Notes: generated from the sequence alone by a model not told the origin. 32,448 bases of DNA from an uncultured Flavobacteriaceae bacterium (GCA_943842625.1 CALTCK010000014.1:1-32448), one strand, 5' to 3'; shown: positions 16,214 to 28,529, counted from the stretch's first letter. Made by a program: numbers and translations.

Positions 16214-17140
16214 TTATAATTCTAACAAACCATTTGTTTTTCGGACCCCTTCAGCACTTCTATTCATATGTTCATTTTCTGCATCTGTGAGGTCTAACTG
16301 AACAATCTCCTCAATTCCTTTTCTACCTAAAACAACAGGAACACCGATACAGATGTCGTTTAATCCATATTCGCCCTCCAATAGAGTTGAACAGGGGAAT
16401 ATTTTTTTCTGATCACAGACAATAGCTTGCACTAAACCTGATACCGCAGCACCTGGTGCATACCAAGCAGAGGTTCCAAGAAGTTTTGTTAGGGTACCTC
16501 CGCCAACTTTTGTAGCCTCCATAACTTGATCTAGTCGTTCTTCCGAAATAAATTTACTTACAGGTATACTATTTCTGGTTGCCATTCTTGTTAGAGGCAC
16601 CATACCCACATCACTGTGACCACCAATGACCATACCGTCAACATCACTGATTGGAGCCCCTAAAGCTTCCGCTAATCGATATTTAAATCGAGCACTATCT
16701 AAAGCACCACCCATTCCAATAATTCTATTTTTTGGTAATCCTGATGTTTTATGAACTAAATAGGTCATCGTATCCATTGGATTACTCACGACAATCATTA
16801 TTGCCTCAGGTGATTGTTCAATTAGATTGGAGGAAACAGATTTTACAATTCCTGCATTGATACCTATTAATTGTTCCCTTGTCATTCCTGGTTTACGTGG
16901 CACACCACTAGTTATTACAACAACGTCACTTCCTGCTGTTTTTGAATAATCGTTTGTTACCCCCACTATTTTTGTATCGAATCCATTTAAAGAAGCTGTT
17001 TGCATCAGGTCCATTGCTTTACCTTCTGCAAAACCCTCTTTAATATCCAATATTACTACTTCACTAGCAAAATTTTTAATAGCGATGTATTCAGCACAAC
17101 TAGCTCCAACTGCACCAGCCCCAACAATTGTAATTTTCAT
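16214..17140 (-). CDS. mdh: Malate dehydrogenase
   Basis: A 308-residue NAD-dependent malate dehydrogenase of the LDH-like family, interconverting malate and oxaloacetate in the TCA cycle. The Rossmann motif GAGAVG is at 7-12, with Asp32 after the second strand (NAD preference). The active-site loop 'RKPGMTR' at 82-88 carries the substrate-binding arginines. 'VSNPMD' (Asn120), Arg151 and the catalytic His175 in 'GGHSDVGMVPL' are all present. The length fits the family. It is a single-gene unit with its own TAACTTTG -7 box (41-nt leader) and a strong terminator. Citrate synthase, which uses its product, lies 14 kb away at 30635-31921. Confidence 0.97.
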   Translation of the reverse strand: MKITIVGAGAVGASCAEYIAIKNFASEVVILDIKEGFAEGKAMDLMQTASLNGFDTKIVGVTNDYSKTAGSDVVVITSGVPRKPGMTREQLIGINAGIVKSVSSNLIEQSPEAIMIVVSNPMDTMTYLVHKTSGLPKNRIIGMGGALDSARFKYRLAEALGAPISDVDGMVIGGHSDVGMVPLTRMATRNSIPVSKFISEERLDQVMEATKVGGGTLTKLLGTSAWYAPGAAVSGLVQAIVCDQKKIFPCSTLLEGEYGLNDICIGVPVVLGRKGIEEIVQLDLTDAENEHMNRSAEGVRKTNGLLEL

Positions 17141-17181
17141 AATTTTTATTTTGTTTTTTTGTTCTTGTTTTTAAAGAGGTA

Positions 17182-17189
17182 CAAAGTTA
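17182..17189 (-). promoter_or_regulatory. -7 box for mdh
   Basis: The minus strand reads TAACTTTG, 41 nt before the ATG at 17140. No -33 TTG at the usual distance. Confidence 0.5.
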
Positions 17190-17241
17190 AACTATTTGTA
17201 TAAATTTTTTAATTAAAATTTTAAAAAAGAGATCATTTGTT

Positions 17242-20188
<2,947 letters not shown>

Positions 20189-20250
20189 TTAAGGTTAAGT
20201 AATATTAGTTTTTAGTATTCAGTTAAATTGGTCTCTGAACTGATCATAAA

Positions 20251-20258
20251 CAAATATA
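20251..20258 (-). promoter_or_regulatory. -7 box for gyrB
   Basis: The minus strand reads TATATTTG, 65 nt before the ATG at 20185, with a degenerate TTCA at the -33 position. Confidence 0.5.
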
Positions 20259-20500
20259 ATCTTTCCCCTATTTATATTGAAACCACACAAAGCATTTTTC
20301 AGGTATTTATTAACTATTTGTTAAAATCGTAATATCTTCTTAAAACAGCTTAAAAAGACCTTAAAATAAAAAATATAGATTTTGAATTGCCTCCCTAAAG
20401 AAAAAAATTATTAAAATCGCTCACAACCGTTTAAAAGAGCATTAAAATTTGTTTATATTTAGTTAAAAAATAAATTTTTTAGGTGATGAAGGAAATTTTC

Positions 20501-20530
20501 TTGATTTTAATAAAATATTTTCTATATTTA
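20501..20530 (+). promoter_or_regulatory. Promoter of the DUF2911 gene: TTG-N19-TATATTTA
   Basis: TTG at 20501-20503 and TATATTTA at 20523-20530 are separated by exactly 19 nt. The last base differs from TAnnTTTG. The ATG follows 36 nt later at 20567. Confidence 0.5.
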
Positions 20531-20566
20531 AACTGAAGAGAATTATATTTAATTAAAGAAAAAGTC

Positions 20567-21118
20567 ATGGAAAAAATAAAATTAATAAAAACCCTCGTAT
20601 TTTCAATCCTAGTAACAATTGGAACATCGTTAAGCGCACAAGATTTTAAGAAATTAGATAAAAGCCCTTTGGATATTGCTGCGTATCCATCAAATTATAG
20701 AGAATCTAATAAAGAATTGAAGATTGTATACAGCAGACCTCAACTAAAGGGAAGAACGTTAAGTAAATTAGCTCCAAACGGAGAGATTTGGAGAACGGGG
20801 GCTAATGAAGCTCCAGAATTGACACTATACAAAGACTTTGATTTTAATGGTATTAACCTAAAAGCTGGAAGTTATGCTTTACTTACGATACCAGGCGAAA
20901 AAGAATGGACAATTATTCTACATAATGATTTAAATGCGTGGGGATCTTATTTTTATAAAAAAGAAAATGATGTAGCCCGAGTTTCAGTTCCTGTAACAAC
21001 TACAAGCGACTCTTTGGAAGCATTTTCTATTGCTTTTGAAGAGGATGACAAGAATATTATAATGCATATGGGATGGGATACGATAAGAGTAGCTATACCA
21101 TTCAAGAAAATGCAATAA
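20567..21118 (+). CDS. Secreted DUF2911 family protein
   Basis: A 183-residue protein with a signal peptide cleaved near 'SLSA|QD' (24/25). The mature part is a DUF2911 domain with the hallmark 'YSRPQLKGR' (about 55-63), 'WRTGANEA' (75-82), 'LKAGSYALLTIPGE' and 'WTIILHND'. The family is common in Bacteroidetes and has no established function; the fold is presumably a beta-rich periplasmic domain. It is complete. It is convergent with queE, with only 21 nt between the stop codons and no hairpin seen in the gap. Confidence 0.9.
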   Translation: MEKIKLIKTLVFSILVTIGTSLSAQDFKKLDKSPLDIAAYPSNYRESNKELKIVYSRPQLKGRTLSKLAPNGEIWRTGANEAPELTLYKDFDFNGINLKAGSYALLTIPGEKEWTIILHNDLNAWGSYFYKKENDVARVSVPVTTTSDSLEAFSIAFEEDDKNIIMHMGWDTIRVAIPFKKMQ

Positions 21119-21139
21119 CAACTTCTTTAAGAGTATTGA

Positions 21140-21769
21140 CTAAGGAATGTTTAGATATTTATGTGTTTGTAGAGAGACTTTCCATTTAGGATTTTTCATC
21201 ACATAATCTACAATCATTGGAATCATCTTTTCTCTATTACTCCATTCAGGCTGTAGGTACAATATACAGCTATCGCCTACTTTCGCTGCTTGTTCCTGAG
21301 CAAAATCAAAGTCAGATTTGTTGTAGATAATGATTTTTAACTCATTAGCTTGATTGTATATATTTAGCTTGGGTAACATTGTTTTTTTTGGAGACAAACA
21401 AATCCAATCCCAGGTTCCTGTTAAATCATATGCGCCAGAAGTTTCTATATGTATATTTAGATTGTTCTTTTTCAACATATGTGTCAGGGGTTCCATATTC
21501 CAAATTAGAGGTTCTCCTCCAGTGACTACCACTGTGTTAGAATATTTAGAAGCATTTTTTACAATTTTTTCGGTAAATGTTGGGGGATGTATATCAGCAT
21601 TCCAGCTCTCTTTTACATCACACCAATGACAGCCTACATCACAACCACCAATCCTTATAAAATAAGCCGCTGTACCCTTGTGAAAACCCTCTCCTTGAAC
21701 GGTGTAAAACTCTTCCATTAAGGGAAGCATTTCTCCTTTATCAATCAGGCTTTTAATTTCTTTTTTCAT
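21140..21769 (-). CDS. queE: 7-carboxy-7-deazaguanine synthase (radical SAM)
   Basis: A 209-residue QueE, which converts 6-carboxytetrahydropterin into 7-carboxy-7-deazaguanine for queuosine tRNA modification. The iron-sulphur motif CxxxCxxC is at Cys43, Cys47 and Cys50 ('CDVGCHWCD'); 'VQGEG' is at 24-28; the SAM-contacting 'GGEP' is at 84-87; and the typical ending 'LQTHKYLNIP' is present. The ATG at 21769 is preferred over an in-frame TTG directly before it. A TACCTTTG box ends 5 nt before this ATG, so the transcript may be leaderless. No other queuosine genes are in the window. Confidence 0.93.
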   Translation of the reverse strand: MKKEIKSLIDKGEMLPLMEEFYTVQGEGFHKGTAAYFIRIGGCDVGCHWCDVKESWNADIHPPTFTEKIVKNASKYSNTVVVTGGEPLIWNMEPLTHMLKKNNLNIHIETSGAYDLTGTWDWICLSPKKTMLPKLNIYNQANELKIIIYNKSDFDFAQEQAAKVGDSCILYLQPEWSNREKMIPMIVDYVMKNPKWKVSLQTHKYLNIP

Positions 21770-21774
21770 CAAGG

Positions 21775-21782
21775 CAAAGGTA
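21775..21782 (-). promoter_or_regulatory. -7 box immediately before the queE start codon
   Basis: The minus strand reads TACCTTTG, then CCTTG, then ATG. The match to TAnnTTTG is complete; no -33 TTG was seen. Confidence 0.45.
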
Positions 21783-21914
21783 AAAATTAAAACTAACTAT
21801 TTTATAGTTTATTCTCATAAGAAAATGAAAAAAATGACTTGCTATAATTGTTTAAATAATCCCTTTAAGAAAATAAAACTCAAAATCCGTAAATCTTCTT
21901 TTTTTAAATTTTGA

Positions 21915-21944
21915 TTGAATTCAGAACCAATTTTAGTAATTTTG
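21915..21944 (+). promoter_or_regulatory. Promoter of the small lipoprotein gene: TTG-N19-TAATTTTG
   Basis: TTG at 21915-21917 is followed after exactly 19 nt by TAATTTTG at 21937-21944, a full Bacteroidetes-type pair. The ATG lies 33 nt downstream at 21978. Confidence 0.65.
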
Positions 21945-21977
21945 GAGTGTAAAAAAAACGATCTAAAAAAATAACTG

Positions 21978-22553
21978 ATGTTAAAAAAAATAATAGCTGT
22001 AGTTTCTGTAACTCTTTTATTTATTGGGTGTAAAGAAGAAATAAATCCATTCTTAATATCTAACGATTCTGTTGGAGCACTAACAAGAGGAATGACAATA
22101 AAGGAAATTGATTCTATTTTCTCTAAAGATTCTATAGTTAAACTTTATGCTCAAAATGAGGCGTTACCAACTCAAGGAGAAGTAGAGGTTTATGAAAAAA
22201 ACGGAACTAGGTTAGTATCAATATCGCCAGTAACTAATAACGATCCTGATGCTTTGATTTCGAATTTTCAATTTTTCGATCCCCGTTATAAAACACACAA
22301 CGGACTAAATTTAAGTAGTACATTTAAAGATATTAAGGCAAATTATCAAATTTCAAATATTGAAACTACTATTTCTACGGTTGTGATATTTTTAGAAGAT
22401 AATGATCTCTTTATCAATATTGACAAAAATGAATTACCAGAAAATTTTAGATACAATCCAAATCTTGTAATTGATGTTACCAATATTCCTGATGAAGCAA
22501 AAATTAAGTATTTTATGCTTTCATGGAAAATCGATGAATTCAAGAAAAAATAA
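21978..22553 (+). CDS. Small lipoprotein of unknown function
   Basis: A 191-residue protein with a lipoprotein signal: 'MLKK', a hydrophobic run, then lipobox 'LFIGC' with Cys18. The mature protein is acidic and mixed alpha/beta. It starts with 'SNDSVGALTRGMTIKEIDSIF', a pattern seen in lipoproteins with a small helix-plus-sheet domain that senses or binds envelope components. I do not recognise a named family. A later stretch, 'LSSTFKDIKANYQI', resembles a second copy of the same helix motif, so a tandem repeat of one fold is possible (inference). It has its own consensus promoter. It is convergent with folD, 24 nt apart. Confidence 0.7.
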   Translation: MLKKIIAVVSVTLLFIGCKEEINPFLISNDSVGALTRGMTIKEIDSIFSKDSIVKLYAQNEALPTQGEVEVYEKNGTRLVSISPVTNNDPDALISNFQFFDPRYKTHNGLNLSSTFKDIKANYQISNIETTISTVVIFLEDNDLFINIDKNELPENFRYNPNLVIDVTNIPDEAKIKYFMLSWKIDEFKKK

Positions 22554-22577
22554 CGGTGTTACTTTAAAAAAATAGTT

Positions 22578-23462
22578 CTAAGAATGATTAACCCCTCGCT
22601 CCCTAGCGATTAACGTATTCTTTAATAACATTGCTATAGTCATAGGCCCTACTCCCCCTGGAACTGGCGTAATGAATGATGATTTTTTACTAACTTCATC
22701 AAATGCAACATCCCCTTTAATAACATAACCCTTGGGTTTAGACTCATCTGGAACTCTACTGATGCCTACATCTATTATAACAACATTATCTTTTACCATA
22801 TCTGCTTTCAAATATTCTGGTATTCCTAAAGCTACAACTATAATGTCAGCTTGTTTAGTTATTTCACTAAGGTTTTTAGTGTAACTATGTGTTAATGTTA
22901 CAGTGCTGTTAGCTGCAAGACCTTTTTGACTCATTAAGATACTCATAGGTCTTCCCACAATATGGCTTCTTCCAATAACTACTGTGTGTTTGCCTTTTGT
23001 TTCAACCTGATATCGCTCTAATAGTTGCAATATTCCAAAAGGAGTTGCTGGAATAAAACTGTCCATTTCTAGAGCCATTTTACCAAAATTTTCAGGATGA
23101 AAACCATCCACATCCTTATTGGGATTTATGGCTAATAGAACTTTTTCTTCATTGATGTGTTTTGGTAAGGGCAACTGAACAATAAAACCATCTATCTCAT
23201 TATTTTTATTTAAATCGTTTATTGTTTTTAATAAACGTTCTTCAGATGTTGTTACAGGTAACTTAATTAAAGTTGAATTAAAACCAACTCGTTCACAAGC
23301 TCTTACTTTTGAACCAACATAAGTCAGACTGGCCCCATCATTTCCTACTAAAACAGCTGCTAAATGAGGCACTTTTTCGCCTCGTTTTTTAATGTCATTG
23401 ACAGATATCGTAATCTCATCCTTGATGTCGTTCGATGTCTTTTTACCGTCTAGTAGAATCAT
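22578..23462 (-). CDS. folD: Bifunctional methylenetetrahydrofolate dehydrogenase / methenyl-THF cyclohydrolase
   Basis: A 294-residue FolD, which oxidises 5,10-methylene-THF with NADP and hydrolyses methenyl-THF to 10-formyl-THF in one-carbon metabolism. The catalytic Lys52 sits in 'TYVGSKVRACERVG'. 'VQLPLPKHI' (95-103), 'KDVDGFHP' (116-123), the nucleotide loop 'VVIGRSHIVGRP' (161-172) and the C-terminal signature 'PGGVGPMT' (268-275) are all present. It is complete and of normal length. It begins 24 nt after the ffh stop codon on the same strand with no promoter box seen between, so it is likely co-transcribed with ffh. Confidence 0.96.
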   Translation of the reverse strand: MILLDGKKTSNDIKDEITISVNDIKKRGEKVPHLAAVLVGNDGASLTYVGSKVRACERVGFNSTLIKLPVTTSEERLLKTINDLNKNNEIDGFIVQLPLPKHINEEKVLLAINPNKDVDGFHPENFGKMALEMDSFIPATPFGILQLLERYQVETKGKHTVVIGRSHIVGRPMSILMSQKGLAANSTVTLTHSYTKNLSEITKQADIIVVALGIPEYLKADMVKDNVVIIDVGISRVPDESKPKGYVIKGDVAFDEVSKKSSFITPVPGGVGPMTIAMLLKNTLIARERGVNHS

Positions 23463-23486
23463 TTTACTTAATTTTTTGTTAGTTAA

Positions 23487-24818
23487 TTATGGTCTCATTC
23501 CTTTCATAGCCTGCATCATTTTTCGACCACCGCCACCTTGCATCATTTTCATCATCTTACTCATTTGATTGAATTGTTTCATTAACTGATTTACCTCTTG
23601 AACTGAAGTGCCACTTCCCTTCCCAATTCGTTTTTTTCGACTGGCATCTATAATGGATGGTTGACTCCTTTCTTCAGGCGTCATAGAATGAATAATAGCT
23701 TCTATCCCTTTAAAGGCATCATCATCTACATCCATATCTTTCATGGCTTTTCCTGCTCCAGGGATCATACCAATAAGATCTTTCATATTACCCATTTTTT
23801 TTACTTGCTGAATTTGTTTTAAAAAATCATCAAATCCAAATTGATTCTTTGCAATTTTCTTCTGAAGTTTTCTGGCCTCAACCTCATCAAATTGCTCTTG
23901 AGCTCTTTCAACTAAGGATACAACATCACCCATCCCTAAAATACGATCAGACATTCTTGAGGGATGGAAAACGTCAATCGCCTCCATTTTTTCTCCGGTT
24001 CCAATAAACTTTATCGGTTTATTTACTACACTTTTAATAGAAATTGCAGCACCACCTCGAGTATCACCATCTAATTTTGTAAGTATAACACCATCAAAAT
24101 TTAGACGGTCATTAAATGTTTTTGCAGTATTAACAGCATCTTGACCTGTCATTGAATCTACCACAAAAAGTGTTTCATGCGGTTGAATTTCAGAATGGAT
24201 ATTTTCAATTTCAGTCATCATCGCCTCATCTACAGCTAAACGTCCAGCAGTATCAACTATAACAACATTAAATCCATTTTTCTTGGCATATTCAATAGCT
24301 TTTTTAGCAATGTCTACAGGATCATTATTACCTCGATCACTAAATACCTCAACTCCAATTTGATCTCCAACAACATGAAGTTGATCAATTGCTGCAGGGC
24401 GATAAATGTCACAAGCTGCCAGCAAAGGTTTTTTTGTTTTTTTAGATTTTAAAAAATTTGCTAATTTTCCAGAAAATGTAGTTTTACCACTCCCTTGTAA
24501 ACCAGACATTAAAATTACAGAAGGATTTCCGCTTAAATTGATACCAGCCGAATCCCCACCCATTAGCTCCGTTAATTCATCTTTTACAATTTTAACCATC
24601 AATTGGCTAGGCTGAATTGAAGTCAACACATTTTGACCTAGTGCTTTTTCTTTAACACTTTTGGTAAATTGTTTTGCGATTTTAAAGTTAACATCCGCAT
24701 CCAATAGGGCACGCCTAACTTCTTTTAAAGTTTCTGCAACATTTACTTCTGTAATACTACCCCGACCTTTTAAAACGTGAAGTGCTTTATCTAATTTTTC
24801 GCTTAAATTATTAAACAT
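23487..24818 (-). CDS. ffh: Signal recognition particle protein Ffh
   Basis: A 443-residue SRP54 GTPase that binds signal sequences and 4.5S RNA and delivers ribosomes to FtsY and SecYEG. N domain about 1-85. G domain: G1 'GLQGSGKT' 106-113, 'DTAGR' 189-193, 'TKLDG' 247-251 and 'GDTRGGAA' directly after. The M domain from about 297 has 'GMGDVVSLVERAQ', the RNA-binding 'RKKRIGKGSGTSVQEVNQL' helix-turn-helix and a methionine-rich tail ('MSKMMKMMQ'). Complete. The promoter at 24867-24897 is the best consensus match in the window. It is first gene of an apparent ffh-folD operon. Confidence 0.97.
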   Translation of the reverse strand: MFNNLSEKLDKALHVLKGRGSITEVNVAETLKEVRRALLDADVNFKIAKQFTKSVKEKALGQNVLTSIQPSQLMVKIVKDELTELMGGDSAGINLSGNPSVILMSGLQGSGKTTFSGKLANFLKSKKTKKPLLAACDIYRPAAIDQLHVVGDQIGVEVFSDRGNNDPVDIAKKAIEYAKKNGFNVVIVDTAGRLAVDEAMMTEIENIHSEIQPHETLFVVDSMTGQDAVNTAKTFNDRLNFDGVILTKLDGDTRGGAAISIKSVVNKPIKFIGTGEKMEAIDVFHPSRMSDRILGMGDVVSLVERAQEQFDEVEARKLQKKIAKNQFGFDDFLKQIQQVKKMGNMKDLIGMIPGAGKAMKDMDVDDDAFKGIEAIIHSMTPEERSQPSIIDASRKKRIGKGSGTSVQEVNQLMKQFNQMSKMMKMMQGGGGRKMMQAMKGMRP

Positions 24819-24866
24819 AATCTTTGTTGAGTTTTATCTGTATTTTCTATATTAATGAAAGAATTG

Positions 24867-24897
24867 CAAAGATAACAATTGAATAAGGAGTACCAAA
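24867..24897 (-). promoter_or_regulatory. ffh-folD promoter: TTTG-N19-TATCTTTG
   Basis: The minus strand has TTTG at 24897-24894, exactly 19 nt, then TATCTTTG at 24874-24867, a full match to both Bacteroidetes elements. The leader to the ATG at 24818 is 48 nt. Confidence 0.75.
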
Positions 24898-25102
24898 TTA
24901 ATTTATATTACAATAAGTTGATTTAGCTATTTAAAATTAAAAAAGTTGTGTATTTTTTGTATCTTGAATTAATGAACAGGTGAAAAAAGTAATTCTATAT
25001 CTCCTTAATGGTAAACATTTAATTAATTATTATTTTAGCTATCATTTATGATTTTATAATTTAATATTTTACCCAAAATATCATTTACTTTAAATTCTAA
25101 TA

Positions 25103-26746
25103 ATGCCACTATTTTCCTCTCCACTTGAAGCATTTTTACACTGGGAAAAAGAAATTCCAAATCAAACTTTTTTGATTCAACCCATAAATGGAAAACTTAT
25201 AACGTATTCATACAGAGATACTGGATATGAAATAAGAAAAATAGCTTCTAAACTAAAAAGCATAGGGCTTCAGAAAGGAAATCATATCGCAATTCTTTCA
25301 AAAAATTGTGCCCATTGGATGATGGCCGATTTAGCAATAATGATGGCGGAATTAGTCTCTATTCCCATTTATACTTCATTAACAGCAAATTCAATTGAAC
25401 AAGTATTAAACCACAGTGAATCTAAAGCTATTATTCTTGGTAAACTCGATAATTACAAGGCTATTAGAAAAGGAATTCCAAAAATTCCAAAAATTGGAAT
25501 CGAACTCTATGGAATTCAGGAAGAATACAGTTGGGAAAAAATTATTACGGAACAAACATCAGAAATTACTGTTAAGCTCCCTAAACTTTCCGACATACAT
25601 ACTGTCATCTATACATCTGGAACATCTGGCGAACCAAAAGGCGTTATCCATACGGTAGAAAATATTATTAACAGCATACACACCGTTCAAAAAATAATAA
25701 ATCTACCCAAAAAACCCCGTTTATTTTCATATTTACCGCTTGTACATGTGGCTGAACGACTCATTTGGACCTTTGGTCTTACTATAGGTGCACAATTTAG
25801 TTATCCTGAAAATCTGATAACTTTTGCTAAAGATTTGCAACGTACACAACCCCATGCATTTTTTGCGGTTCCAAGAATTTGGACAAAATTTCAGGAAATC
25901 GTTTTATCTAAAATTCCTCAAAAAAGATTAAACTGGATTTTAGAAATTCCTATTTTAAACAATTATTTTAAAAAAAAGTTAAAACAAAAGTTAGGATTAA
26001 AGCATGCAAAAATTATGATATCTGGGGCCGCCCCAGTTTCACTTGATATCATCAATTGGTATAAAAAAATAGATATTGAAATTTTTCAAATTTATGGAAT
26101 GACAGAAGATTGTTGTATTTCTCATTTTAATATTCCTCCAAATAATAAAATAGGCACCGTAGGAAAACCTCTTCCAGGTGTGAAAACAAAGATTTCTGAA
26201 GAAGGAGAAATTTGTATTAAAAACAACTGCTTAATGAAAGGTTATTATAAAAATCCAGAGTTAACTTTAAAAGCTTTTGATCAAGATGGTTACTTAAAAA
26301 CAGGTGATAAAGGCAAATACGATGAGGAAAGTAATTTAATAATTACTGGCAGAATCAAGGATCAGTTTAAAACCGATAAAGGAAAATATATATCTCCTTC
26401 TGGAATTGAACTAGAACTAATTAAAAATACAAAAATTGAACAGGCTTGTGTCGTAGGTTCCGGGCTCCCTCATCCAATCGCACTCGTAACCACATCAGAA
26501 ATCGGCAATTTAAGCTCCTCTAAAGTTCTATCGTATAGTTTAATCCAAACACTAGATGATTTAAATAATCGACTAGAAAACCATGAAAAAATAAAAAAGA
26601 TAGTTGTTTTTAAAAATCAATGGACTATTGAAAATAATTTTTTAACTCCTACCTTAAAGTTAAAAAGAAATTTGATTGAACAAAAAAATCAAAGCAACTA
26701 TTTATCTTGGTATAACGAAAAAGAAATCGTTATTTTTAAAGAGTAG
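25103..26746 (+). CDS. Long-chain fatty-acid--CoA ligase (AMP-forming)
   Basis: A 547-residue ANL-superfamily enzyme that activates fatty acids to acyl-CoA through an acyl-adenylate. The P-loop 'YTSGTSGEPKG' is at 170-180, 'YGMTE' at 331-335, the ribose-binding 'TGD' at 400-402, the hinge 'GRIKD' at 416-420 and the C-terminal 'TPTLKLKR' at 515-522 with the likely catalytic Lys519. 'LPLVHVAERL' and 'VPRIW' are typical of the long-chain (FadD15/FAA1-like) branch rather than acetyl-CoA synthetase. It is somewhat shorter than many family members of about 590 residues. It is divergent from ffh and convergent with argS (13-nt gap). I saw no full -7 box upstream. Confidence 0.88.
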   Translation: MPLFSSPLEAFLHWEKEIPNQTFLIQPINGKLITYSYRDTGYEIRKIASKLKSIGLQKGNHIAILSKNCAHWMMADLAIMMAELVSIPIYTSLTANSIEQVLNHSESKAIILGKLDNYKAIRKGIPKIPKIGIELYGIQEEYSWEKIITEQTSEITVKLPKLSDIHTVIYTSGTSGEPKGVIHTVENIINSIHTVQKIINLPKKPRLFSYLPLVHVAERLIWTFGLTIGAQFSYPENLITFAKDLQRTQPHAFFAVPRIWTKFQEIVLSKIPQKRLNWILEIPILNNYFKKKLKQKLGLKHAKIMISGAAPVSLDIINWYKKIDIEIFQIYGMTEDCCISHFNIPPNNKIGTVGKPLPGVKTKISEEGEICIKNNCLMKGYYKNPELTLKAFDQDGYLKTGDKGKYDEESNLIITGRIKDQFKTDKGKYISPSGIELELIKNTKIEQACVVGSGLPHPIALVTTSEIGNLSSSKVLSYSLIQTLDDLNNRLENHEKIKKIVVFKNQWTIENNFLTPTLKLKRNLIEQKNQSNYLSWYNEKEIVIFKE

Positions 26747-26759
26747 TATTAAATAGTTT

Positions 26760-28529
26760 TTACATCCTTTCTGGAACATGAATTCCAAGCAATCCAAATG
26801 CTGTTTTGATTACGTCTGAAACTGCACGAGAAAGTTTAATTCTAAAACTTTTTTCTTCTTCAAAATCTGCACCTAAAATTGATACGTTTTGATAAAAAGA
26901 ATTAAATGATTTTACTAATTCGTAAGTGTAATTAGCAATTAGAGCCGGACTGTAAAGAGCTGCTGCTTGTTGTATTGTCTCTGGGAAAAGTTGTAATTGT
27001 TTAATTAACTCTTTTTCTTTTGGATGTAAAGTTTTTAAATTACTAGTTTTAACAGACACCTCTGCTTTACGTAAAATTGATTGAATACGTGCATAGGTGT
27101 ATTGAATAAAAGGACCTGTGTTCCCCTGAAAATCAACACTTTCTTCAGGATTAAAAAGAATACGCTTCTTGGGATCTACTTTTAGGATGTAATACTTTAA
27201 AGCTCCTAATCCAATTGTATGATATAGATGCTCTTTCTCCTTTTCTGTAAAATCATCAATTTTGCCTAATTCTTCACTAATCTTTTTGGCTGTTTTTGTC
27301 ATATCAGAGATTAGATCGTCTGCATCTACAACGGTTCCCTCTCGAGATTTCATTTTTCCTGAAGGCAAGTCCACCATTCCATAACTTAAATGGTACAGAT
27401 GATCTGCCCACTGGTAACCTAATTTCTTTAAGATTAAAAACAATACTTTAAAGTGATAATCTTGCTCATTACCAACAGTATAAATCATACCGGTAATATC
27501 TTGATAATCTTTTACTCGCTGAATAGCAGTGCCAATATCTTGTGTCATATAAACAGCGGTACCGTCACTCCGCTGTACAATTTTTTCATCCAATCCATCC
27601 TCGGTTAAATCACACCAAATAGAACCATCTTTTTTCTGAAAAAAGACTTCTTTCTGAAGGCCTTCTTTTATCACTTCTTTTCCTAATAAGTACGTATTAC
27701 TTTCGTAATATAAAGTATCGAAGTCGACACCTATTGACTCATATGTTTTATTAAAACCCTCATAAACCCATTTATTCATCATTTTCCATAATGATACAAC
27801 GTCCTTATTACCCGCTTCCCATTTACGTAACATTTCTTGAGCTTTAACAAGAGATGGAGCTTTGATTTTTGCTTCACTTTCAGTAAGACCTTTGGTTATT
27901 AATTGTAAAACCTCTTTTTTATATTCTTGATCAAATTTTACATAATAATTACCCACCAACTTATCACCTTTCAATCCACTATTTTCGGGTGTTTCACCAT
28001 TTCCATATTTTTCCCATGCCAACATACTTTTACAAATATGAATTCCACGATCATTAATAATTTGTGTCTTGTATGCTTTTTTACCGGAAGCTTTTAAAAT
28101 TTCAGCAATCGAATAACCTAATAAAATATTCCTAACATGGCCCAAATGAAGCGGCTTATTAGTATTTGGCGAAGAGTACTCTACCATGTATGTTTCATTT
28201 GTTCCAGTTTGCTTTCCAAAGTTAGAAAACTCAGAAACCGAATTAAAAAAATCTACAAAGTAAGCATCGCTGAAAACTAAGTTTAAAAACCCTTTTACGA
28301 CATTATAACGAATCACCACATCCACATTAGCAACCAAATACTCACCAATTGCTTCACCAATTTGAACTGGATTCCCTTTCACAACTCGCAGCATCGGAAA
28401 AACAACAACAGTCATATCTCCTTCAAACTCTTTACGAGTTGATTGAAATTCTACTCTTTCCAGAGAAGCATTGTACAACTGAATTATTGCCTGCTTAACT
28501 TTAACTGACAAGGTATTTTGAAGATTCAT
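26760..28529 (-). CDS. argS: Arginyl-tRNA synthetase
   Basis: A 589-residue class I synthetase that charges tRNA-Arg. An additive (Add-1) domain occupies about 1-110. The HIGH motif appears as 'HLGH' at 128-131 in 'NTNKPLHLGHVRN'. The KMSKS position reads 'GKMKSREG' at 391-398, the usual degenerate form for ArgRS. The C-terminal anticodon-binding (DALR) domain runs from about 465 to the 'HVPERM' terminus. Complete and of usual length. The gene upstream ends 66 nt before the start. The upstream TATATTTA at 28537-28560 is only a partial -7 match, so readthrough from upstream is possible. Confidence 0.97.
   Translation of the reverse strand: MNLQNTLSVKVKQAIIQLYNASLERVEFQSTRKEFEGDMTVVVFPMLRVVKGNPVQIGEAIGEYLVANVDVVIRYNVVKGFLNLVFSDAYFVDFFNSVSEFSNFGKQTGTNETYMVEYSSPNTNKPLHLGHVRNILLGYSIAEILKASGKKAYKTQIINDRGIHICKSMLAWEKYGNGETPENSGLKGDKLVGNYYVKFDQEYKKEVLQLITKGLTESEAKIKAPSLVKAQEMLRKWEAGNKDVVSLWKMMNKWVYEGFNKTYESIGVDFDTLYYESNTYLLGKEVIKEGLQKEVFFQKKDGSIWCDLTEDGLDEKIVQRSDGTAVYMTQDIGTAIQRVKDYQDITGMIYTVGNEQDYHFKVLFLILKKLGYQWADHLYHLSYGMVDLPSGKMKSREGTVVDADDLISDMTKTAKKISEELGKIDDFTEKEKEHLYHTIGLGALKYYILKVDPKKRILFNPEESVDFQGNTGPFIQYTYARIQSILRKAEVSVKTSNLKTLHPKEKELIKQLQLFPETIQQAAALYSPALIANYTYELVKSFNSFYQNVSILGADFEEEKSFRIKLSRAVSDVIKTAFGLLGIHVPERM

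Noticed and set aside
17205-17241. AT-rich inverted repeat after the barrel gene as a terminator
   Set aside because: It is made of A and T only and has no distinct stable stem, so termination cannot be supported.
20485-20535. A 16-codon open frame before the DUF2911 gene as a leader peptide
   Set aside because: It overlaps the promoter elements of the gene, so it would be upstream of or across the transcription start, and its content looks random.
24898-25102. A plus-strand promoter for the acyl-CoA synthetase gene
   Set aside because: Only truncated matches such as TATCTTG were found, with no complete TAnnTTTG box.
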